A DNA stretch of 12,182 nt, from NCBI GenBank assembly GCA_012839395.1, contig DUNJ01000015.1:1-12182 (forward strand), written 5' to 3'. The notes beneath the pieces were generated by a model that searched no databases, was not told the origin of the DNA, and saw nothing but the letters and a program-made list of their open reading frames with translations. Position 1 is the first letter of the stretch. Every line of letters begins with the position of its first letter. Origin of the DNA: Tepidimicrobium sp. GTDB lineage: Bacteria > Bacillota > Clostridia > Tissierellales > Tepidimicrobiaceae. Below are positions 8,405 through 12,182 of this stretch, piece by piece. Made by a program: the position numbers and the translations under genes.

Positions 8405-8494
8405 GGCTATATATCATGACGATTGAAGGAATTGTAATGGGTAGCTATATGAATAAGAAAACGTATTCAGGGAATATTAAATAGACCCTAATGT
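8361..8494 (+). repeat. Duplicated 134-base intergenic unit, copy 1 (before permease)
   Basis: This copy aligns without any gap to 10821-10954, with 19 differences in 134 positions by hand count (about 86% identity). Differences are concentrated in the hairpin loop and in 8405-8437. The block 8438-8494 has only two changes. Contents in order are the terminator hairpin, a possible helix 8404-8410/8441-8447, the inverted repeat TGAATA-N8-TATTCA (8450-8469), and a final conserved block ending AATGT. It lies between the PucR-type gene and the permease gene. Confidence 0.93.
8404..8489 (+). promoter_or_regulatory. Conserved leader element, copy 1: candidate structured RNA and/or operator-promoter
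   Basis: As RNA, TGGCTAT (8404-8410) can pair with GTAGCTA (8441-8447) in 7 bp including two G-U pairs. It would enclose a small hairpin ACGATT/AATTGT at 8419-8435, followed by stems TGAATA/TATTCA (8450-8455/8464-8469) and AGGG/CCCT (8469-8472/8486-8489, which share one base and are mutually exclusive there). As DNA, TTGAAG (8423-8428), 17 bases, TATATG (8446-8451) is a plausible sigma-A promoter with the inverted repeat overlapping its downstream edge, as an operator would. It matches none of the riboswitch cores I know (purine, guanidine, preQ1, THF, TPP). Which reading is right cannot be decided here. Confidence 0.5.
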
Positions 8495-8548
8495 AGATAG
8501 AATGCAATTCAAAGGAAGAAAATGAGGAGATTTAGGAGGAGGTTATAT

Positions 8549-10066
8549 ATGGATAAACATAGGGTAAAGATATGGGACAAAGGAGATATCAATGGTTTTT
8601 TTGGACTATTTACAAATAATTTAAGCAATATACTCGTAATGGCTAGTCTGTTGACGATTTCAATAGGTATGCCTAGCTGGATAGTATATGGAAGGATATT
8701 GCCGGCTGTCGGGTTATCCATATTTGCAAGCGGTTTATACTATGCCTGGATGGGCTATAAGCTGGCCCTAAGGGAAGAAAGGAATGATGTAACCGCATTG
8801 CCCTCGGGCACCAGTGTTCCACATATGTTTTTAATAGTTTTTATGGTAATTGGACCGGTATATTGGGATACTGGGGATCCGGAATTAGCCTGGTATGCTG
8901 GGCTGGCATGGTGTTTAATAGAGGGGATAATAGAGGCGCTGGGTTCCGTAATAGGGCCAGGGTTGAGGAGGGTGATACCGAGGGCTGCTATGTTGGGCTC
9001 CTTGGCAGGTGTATCCATAACATTTATCGCAATGAATCCAACCATGCAGGCATTCAACTTGCCATATATAGGGTTTGTTTCATTGGCCATAATATTACTC
9101 GGGTGGTTTGGAAACGTGAAGATGCCATTCAATATACCCGTTGGTTTATTTGCAATAATACTAGGAACCATAATTGGGTGGGGCACGGGGCATATGGATT
9201 ATAATGCATTGGTAACGTCATTTACACATGTGAAGTTTGAATATGCAAGGTTTTCCATTGCTAATATAATCCATGGGATGAAGTACGCATCACCTTATCT
9301 AGCTGCTGCGATTCCATTGGGCGTATATAACTTCTTTGAAAGTATTGATAATATAGAAAGTGCATCGATAGCGGGGGATAGCTATGGGGTTAGCGAAACG
9401 CTACTAGCCAATGGTGCAACATCTATACTAGCTAGCCTCTTTGGGAGCCCTTTTCCAACTGCAGTATTCATAGGGCATCCTGGATGGAAGAGTATGGGAG
9501 CTAAATTGGGGTATTCCTGGGTTATGGGATTGGTAGTTATGCTAATAACCTGGTTTAATATCATAGAATTACTATCCAATCTAATCCCCATAATTGCAGT
9601 GGTTCCGATATTAGTATATATAGGGTTGGTAATAGGTGCCCAGGCCTTTACAGCGGTAGATGGCAAGTATGCCCCGGCGGTAATGCTCGGCATAATCCCG
9701 TGGATTGCGGATTGGGTTCGCAACAATATAGATACCGCATTAGATCTAGCAGGAAAGGCGGCAGGGGAGATAGGTTTCCAGGAGCTGGCCATTGCGGGCG
9801 TAGAATATGAGGGAATGATGATACTGGGAACAGGAGCAATATTGGTGAGCATGATCTGGTGTAGCATATGCGTCTTCATTATAGATAGGGAATTGAACAA
9901 GGCGATAATAACTACATTCATAGCAGCTGGGCTGACATTTGTCGGTGCAATTCATAGCCCAGAAGTGGGGTTAGGAAAGGCAAATGATGTGGTAATAGGA
10001 TATCTGATAATTGCTCTATTGCTATTTGTAACAGATAGGTTTCAGGTTGGAACGCTAGAAGAATAG
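8549..10066 (+). CDS. NCS2-like (xanthine/uracil permease-type) transporter
   Basis: This is a polytopic inner-membrane permease of 505 residues, probably a proton-coupled importer of a cyclic ureide, purine, pyrimidine or triazine. Hydrophobic segments fit about 12-13 membrane spans, for example around residues 25-42, 50-70, 92-105, 118-138, 147-162, 172-188, 195-211, 245-262, 323-341, 345-365, 423-446, 451-468 and 482-495. Family-like features are a polar TALPSGTSVPHM segment at 82-93, an acidic residue E264 in FFESID (position of the TM8 acid in NCS2 carriers), and GSPFPTAVFIGH at 299-310 (region of the TM10 binding motif). These differ from the classical UraA/XanQ/AzgA motifs, so it appears to be a divergent branch. 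ATG 8549 is chosen because AGGAGGAGG (8534-8542) precedes it. An upstream ATG at 8522 would place that Shine-Dalgarno inside the gene. The biuret-hydrolase-like gene follows 31 bases later, probably co-transcribed. Confidence 0.82.
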   Translation: MDKHRVKIWDKGDINGFFGLFTNNLSNILVMASLLTISIGMPSWIVYGRILPAVGLSIFASGLYYAWMGYKLALREERNDVTALPSGTSVPHMFLIVFMVIGPVYWDTGDPELAWYAGLAWCLIEGIIEALGSVIGPGLRRVIPRAAMLGSLAGVSITFIAMNPTMQAFNLPYIGFVSLAIILLGWFGNVKMPFNIPVGLFAIILGTIIGWGTGHMDYNALVTSFTHVKFEYARFSIANIIHGMKYASPYLAAAIPLGVYNFFESIDNIESASIAGDSYGVSETLLANGATSILASLFGSPFPTAVFIGHPGWKSMGAKLGYSWVMGLVVMLITWFNIIELLSNLIPIIAVVPILVYIGLVIGAQAFTAVDGKYAPAVMLGIIPWIADWVRNNIDTALDLAGKAAGEIGFQELAIAGVEYEGMMILGTGAILVSMIWCSICVFIIDRELNKAIITTFIAAGLTFVGAIHSPEVGLGKANDVVIGYLIIALLLFVTDRFQVGTLEE

Positions 10067-10097
10067 GGGAAATTATATATACGGGGAGGAATTTAAG

Positions 10098-10772
10098 ATG
10101 GCTGAATATATTGTTAAGGCAAAACCATATGAATATGAATTCGATTTGGATAAGACCGCTTTGATTATAATCGATATGCAAAGGGACTTCTGTGCTTCAG
10201 GTGGATTTGGGGAAAAGCTTGGAAACGATATAACTCCAACCAGAGCTATTATCGAGCCTTTGCAGAGGGTGTTGGAGGCGGCGAGGGAAAAGGATATGTT
10301 TGTAATCCATACTAGGGAAGGGCATAGGCCGGATCTATCTGACTGCCCACCTAGCAAGTTGAGAAGGGGAAAGATACAGGGAGCTGGAATTGGAGATATG
10401 GGTCCTATGGGAAGGATATTGGTTAGGGGAGAATACGGCCATGATATAGTGGATGAACTTAAACCTATTGAAGGTGAACCCATAATAGATAAACCTGGAA
10501 AGGGTTCTTTCTATCAGACCGATTTGGATCTATTACTATACAATAGAGGAATTACCCACCTAATAGTAACTGGAGTTACTACTCATGTATGTGTACAATC
10601 CACCATAAGGGAGGCCAATGATCGGGGCTTTGAATGTCTGATGCTGGAGGACTGTACCGCTGCGTTTGATCCTAGGGATCAGGAGGCCTCTATAAGGATG
10701 ATTCATCAGCAAGGTGGGATATTTGGATGGACAACAGAATCTAAGCATCTTCTGGAGGCGTTAAAGGGATAA
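10098..10772 (+). CDS. Isochorismatase-fold cysteine amidohydrolase, probable biuret hydrolase
   Basis: This is a 224-residue cytoplasmic cysteine hydrolase of the isochorismatase-like family. The catalytic triad is visible: D26 in LIIIDMQRDF, K132 in IDKPGKGSF, and C165 in GVTTHVCVQST. Segments HTREGHRPDLSD (71-82), AGIGDMGPMGRILVRGE (96-112), IEGEPIIDKPGKGSF (124-138) and REANDRGFECLMLEDC (171-186) match what I recall of Rhizobium biuret hydrolase BiuH. There the triad is D36/K142/C175 with an essential Q215, and Q205 here falls at the equivalent spacing. BiuH converts biuret to allophanate and ammonia. Triuret hydrolase and ureidoacrylate hydrolase (RutB) are related alternatives. The neighbouring ring-opening hydrolase of the cyanurate family favours biuret. 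The start ATG has a GGGGAGGA Shine-Dalgarno. The next gene is separated by 213 bases holding repeat copy 2. Confidence 0.85.
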   Translation: MAEYIVKAKPYEYEFDLDKTALIIIDMQRDFCASGGFGEKLGNDITPTRAIIEPLQRVLEAAREKDMFVIHTREGHRPDLSDCPPSKLRRGKIQGAGIGDMGPMGRILVRGEYGHDIVDELKPIEGEPIIDKPGKGSFYQTDLDLLLYNRGITHLIVTGVTTHVCVQSTIREANDRGFECLMLEDCTAAFDPRDQEASIRMIHQQGGIFGWTTESKHLLEALKG

Positions 10773-10791
10773 TCAGCATGGGATATATCCA

Positions 10792-10820
10792 TTGACATTT
10801 AGCCATGTGATCTTTCTAAA
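10792..10820 (+). promoter_or_regulatory. Candidate sigma-A promoter upstream of repeat copy 2
   Basis: A perfect -35 TTGACA (10792-10797), a 17-base spacer and TCTAAA (10815-10820, 4 of 6 matches) end at the left arm of the following hairpin. If active, transcription would start inside the hairpin region. The hairpin would then be in, or at the start of, the leader of the ring-opening hydrolase mRNA. A perfect 10-base palindrome GGATATATCC (10781-10790) lies just upstream. Copy 1 has no equally good match at the corresponding place. Confidence 0.3.
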
Positions 10821-10864
10821 GGGGTGTAGTTGTCAACTATTAACAACTACATCCCTCTTTTTTT
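10820..10864 (+). terminator. Intrinsic terminator after the biuret-hydrolase-like gene (part of repeat copy 2)
   Basis: Arms 10820-10833 (AGGGGTGTAGTTGT) and 10843-10856 (ACAACTACATCCCT) form a 14-bp stem with one G-T (G-U in RNA) pair and a 9-base loop. After a single C it is followed by seven T residues at 10858-10864. It lies 47 bases after the stop. It is homologous to the hairpin at 8359-8404. Confidence 0.85.
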
Positions 10865-10954
10865 AGCTACTTATCATGACGATTTGATGAATTTTAGTGG
10901 GTAGCTATATGAATAAGAAAACGTATTCAGGGCATATTAAATAGACCTTAATGT
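10821..10954 (+). repeat. Duplicated 134-base intergenic unit, copy 2 (before ring-opening hydrolase)
   Basis: Ungapped counterpart of 8361-8494, offset by exactly 2460 bases and about 86% identical. The two copies flank the permease and biuret-hydrolase-like genes as direct repeats. The block 10898-10954 is nearly identical to copy 1 (two differences), while the loop of the terminator hairpin and the stretch 10865-10897 have diverged. Confidence 0.93.
10864..10949 (+). promoter_or_regulatory. Conserved leader element, copy 2: candidate structured RNA and/or operator-promoter
   Basis: TAGCTAC (10864-10870) pairs perfectly with GTAGCTA (10901-10907). Copy 1 keeps all seven pairs with A-U to G-U and C-G to U-G changes. 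The stem TGAATA/TATTCA (10910-10915/10924-10929) is unchanged. AGGG/CCTT (10929-10932/10946-10949) keeps pairing by a G-U. The inner hairpin is weaker than in copy 1. As DNA, TTGATG (10884-10889), 16 bases, TATATG (10906-10911) could be a promoter overlapping the inverted repeat. Confidence 0.5.
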
Positions 10955-10985
10955 TAAAAAATAAAATAGTTGGGGGGAAAGTCCT

Positions 10986-12089
10986 ATGATGGATGTAAAT
11001 GTATATAAGGTTGAAATGGCAGGACCTGATGATATTTCGGGCCTGGAGAAATTAATTGAATTTGGTGAAATCGATCCTAAGAGCATAGTAGCCATATTGG
11101 GCAAAACGGAAGGGAACGGCTGTGTAAACGATTTTACCAGAGGGTTTTGTACCTTTGTTTTCCGCAATTATTTAGCTGACATAATGGGCAAAACTGAAGA
11201 GGAAGTGGAAAAGCAGGTTGCGTTTGTAATGTCGGGAGGAACTGAAGGGGTAATGAGCCCCCATGCCACCATATTTACCGTCGATGAAGTAGGTGGGGAA
11301 GCGGGAGATGAAAAATCCCTAGCGGTAAGTGTAGGATTTACAAGAGACTTCTTACCAGAAGAGATAGGAACCATGGCCATGGTGAAGGAGGTTGAAAGGA
11401 CCGTATTAGAATTGATGGAAACCGCGGGGATAGAATCAAGGGAAGATGTGCATTTTGTTCAAATAAAATGCCCGTTATTGACCTCCGATAGGATTAAAGA
11501 TGCAAAATCTCGTGGAAAGGATGTAGTGGTAGAGGATACCTATAAATCCATGGGATATTCCAGAGGAGCCTCTGCACTTGGAGTAGCAGTGGCATTACAT
11601 GAAATAGAGGAATCCGATCTTTCCGATGATAGCATACTAAATGATTGGTCTCTCTATTCGACGGTAGCCTCCACTTCTGCGGGAGTAGAATTGATGAATT
11701 GCGAAATAATATTGATGGGAAATTCAAAACAATCCATCAGCAAATACAGGATCGGCCATAGTGTAATGGAAGATGCAATAGATTTAGAAGCGGTAGTAGA
11801 GGCGATGAAGGATAGTGGGCTGGATGTAGATAAGCTTCCAAGTGATGAGGATAGGAAGAGGATTGTAAATGTGTTGGCAAAGGCGGAAGCATCTCCGGAC
11901 GGATATGTAAGGGGTAGAAGGAATACCATGCTTACCGACTCGGATATAAACCATACCCGTCATGCTAGGGCAGTGGTAAATGGGGTTATAGCCTCCATAG
12001 TAGGTGATCCTATGGTATATGTATCCGGTGGAGCTGAGCATCAGGGACCGGCTGGTGGGGGACCTGTAGCAGTGATAGTAGAAAAATAA
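10986..12089 (+). CDS. Ring-opening amidohydrolase, cyanuric acid hydrolase/barbiturase family (AtzD/TrzD-like)
   Basis: The 367-residue cytoplasmic hydrolase belongs to the AtzD/TrzD/barbiturase family, close to the usual 360-370 residues. These enzymes open cyanuric acid to carboxybiuret (which loses CO2 to give biuret) or barbiturate to ureidomalonate. The family's threefold internal repeat is visible with its Lys/Ser pairs: K40 (GKTEGNG) with S83 (MSGGTEG), K161 (QIKCPLLT) with S231 (TSAGVEL), and K299 (LAKAEASPDG) with S347 (VSGGAEHQGP). Candidate substrate arginines are R52, R193 (SRGASALG) and R325 or R328. E301 and the C-terminal AEHQGPAGGGPVAV loop correspond to the reported structural metal site. 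Start: ATG at 10986 or the adjacent ATG at 10989, after an unusual G-run Shine-Dalgarno TGGGGGG (10971-10977). The biuret-hydrolase-like neighbour favours cyanuric acid over barbituric acid, but motifs alone do not settle it. Confidence 0.92.
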   Translation: MMDVNVYKVEMAGPDDISGLEKLIEFGEIDPKSIVAILGKTEGNGCVNDFTRGFCTFVFRNYLADIMGKTEEEVEKQVAFVMSGGTEGVMSPHATIFTVDEVGGEAGDEKSLAVSVGFTRDFLPEEIGTMAMVKEVERTVLELMETAGIESREDVHFVQIKCPLLTSDRIKDAKSRGKDVVVEDTYKSMGYSRGASALGVAVALHEIEESDLSDDSILNDWSLYSTVASTSAGVELMNCEIILMGNSKQSISKYRIGHSVMEDAIDLEAVVEAMKDSGLDVDKLPSDEDRKRIVNVLAKAEASPDGYVRGRRNTMLTDSDINHTRHARAVVNGVIASIVGDPMVYVSGGAEHQGPAGGGPVAVIVEK

Positions 12090-12106
12090 TAGTTGGGAGG
12101 ACGGAT

Positions 12107-12182
12107 ATGGATTACATTTTAAAAAACGGGAGGATAGCCTCCCTAGATGAGATAAAAGATATCTATATTAAAGGTGGCAAAA
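12107..12182 (+). CDS. Amidohydrolase-superfamily enzyme, N-terminal fragment (cut by window edge)
   Basis: An ATG at 12107 follows a GGGAGG Shine-Dalgarno (12095-12100) by six bases, 17 bases after the preceding stop, so it is almost certainly in the same operon. Only 25 codons are present, beginning MDYILKNGRIASLDEIKD and continuing IYIKGGK. The pattern of a hydrophobic strand, NGRI, then D-I-x-I-x-x-G-K is the N-terminal beta-sandwich of metal-dependent amidohydrolases such as cytosine deaminase, dihydropyrimidinase, dihydroorotase and the AtzC group. No catalytic residue is in the window, so substrate and subfamily are unknown. In this position a deaminase feeding cyanurate (ammelide or related) or a cyclic-ureide hydrolase would fit, as inference only. 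Confidence 0.7.
   Translation, partial: MDYILKNGRIASLDEIKDIYIKGGK

Noticed and set aside
8381..8413. Promoter TTGACA within the copy 1 hairpin with TATATA downstream
   Set aside because: The spacer is 22 bases, outside the workable range, and the -35 is not kept in copy 2 (TTAACA). The TTGACA-like string is part of the hairpin loop and arm.
8404..8494. Known riboswitch classes (purine, guanidine ykkC types, preQ1, TPP, THF, PyrR leader)
   Set aside because: None of the conserved core strings I know for these classes occurs in either copy, and no terminator follows the element before the gene.
8522..8548. Nine-codon upstream extension of the permease (ATG at 8522)
   Set aside because: The extension would place the AGGAGGAGG Shine-Dalgarno inside the coding region and adds an arginine-rich stretch with no family support. 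ATG 8549 has ideal spacing.
9382..9921. 179-codon open frame on the minus strand
   Set aside because: It is the mirror of the permease coding sequence, proline/serine/isoleucine-rich with no recognisable domain. The plus-strand permease has a strong Shine-Dalgarno and a clear membrane pattern.
10986..12089. Firm assignment of the ring-opening hydrolase as barbiturase
   Set aside because: Barbiturases share the same Lys/Ser framework and cannot be excluded, but the adjacent biuret-hydrolase-like gene makes cyanuric acid the better working call. I left the gene symbol blank.
1..12182. CRISPR array, tRNA or rRNA genes, transposases, phage genes, toxin-antitoxin pairs
   Set aside because: No regularly spaced short repeats, cloverleaf, rRNA core strings or mobile-element proteins were found on reading both strands. 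The only long repeat is the intergenic pair.

Overview
The window looks like chromosomal DNA of an anaerobic, low-to-moderate GC Firmicute (class Clostridia or Tissierellia). Codon use favours AGG/AGA arginine and ATA isoleucine, Shine-Dalgarno sites are strong and G-rich, one gene uses a TTG start, and the proteins have clostridial character. I cannot name a species. No tRNA, rRNA, CRISPR array, insertion sequence or phage gene is visible.

Left part (1-4481): the 3' part of uvrB and the whole of uvrA, the nucleotide excision repair pair, are co-oriented 49 bases apart and closed by a good intrinsic terminator. This is ordinary housekeeping DNA. The one oddity is a probable frame disruption in uvrB within the first 25 bases of the window.

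Middle (4480-8404): a membrane chemoreceptor with a Cache-type periplasmic or extracellular sensor lies on the minus strand. It is divergent from a PucR-family transcription regulator on the plus strand, with a 234-base intergenic region between them. The regulator gene ends in a terminator with a perfect 15-bp stem.

Right part (8405-12182): a catabolic cluster on the plus strand holds an NCS2-like permease, a biuret-hydrolase-like cysteine hydrolase of the isochorismatase fold, a ring-opening amidohydrolase of the cyanuric acid hydrolase/barbiturase family, and the first 25 codons of an amidohydrolase-superfamily enzyme. Read together, this is a route for importing and dismantling a cyclic ureide or s-triazine. 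The best guess is cyanuric acid to carboxybiuret, then biuret, then allophanate plus ammonia, used as a nitrogen source. PucR would be the regulator and the chemoreceptor may steer cells to the compound. Allophanate hydrolase is not in the window.

The most interesting non-coding signal is a 134-base intergenic unit present twice without gaps, at 8361-8494 and 10821-10954 (about 86% identical by hand count). One copy sits before the permease gene and one before the ring-opening hydrolase gene. Each copy contains a terminator hairpin, then a leader with a possible helix kept by wobble-compatible changes, then an almost invariant block around the inverted repeat TGAATA-N8-TATTCA. A related inverted repeat lies just upstream of the chemoreceptor start. 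The unit may be a shared operator/promoter, an undescribed structured leader RNA, or both, and would tie the cluster into one regulon.
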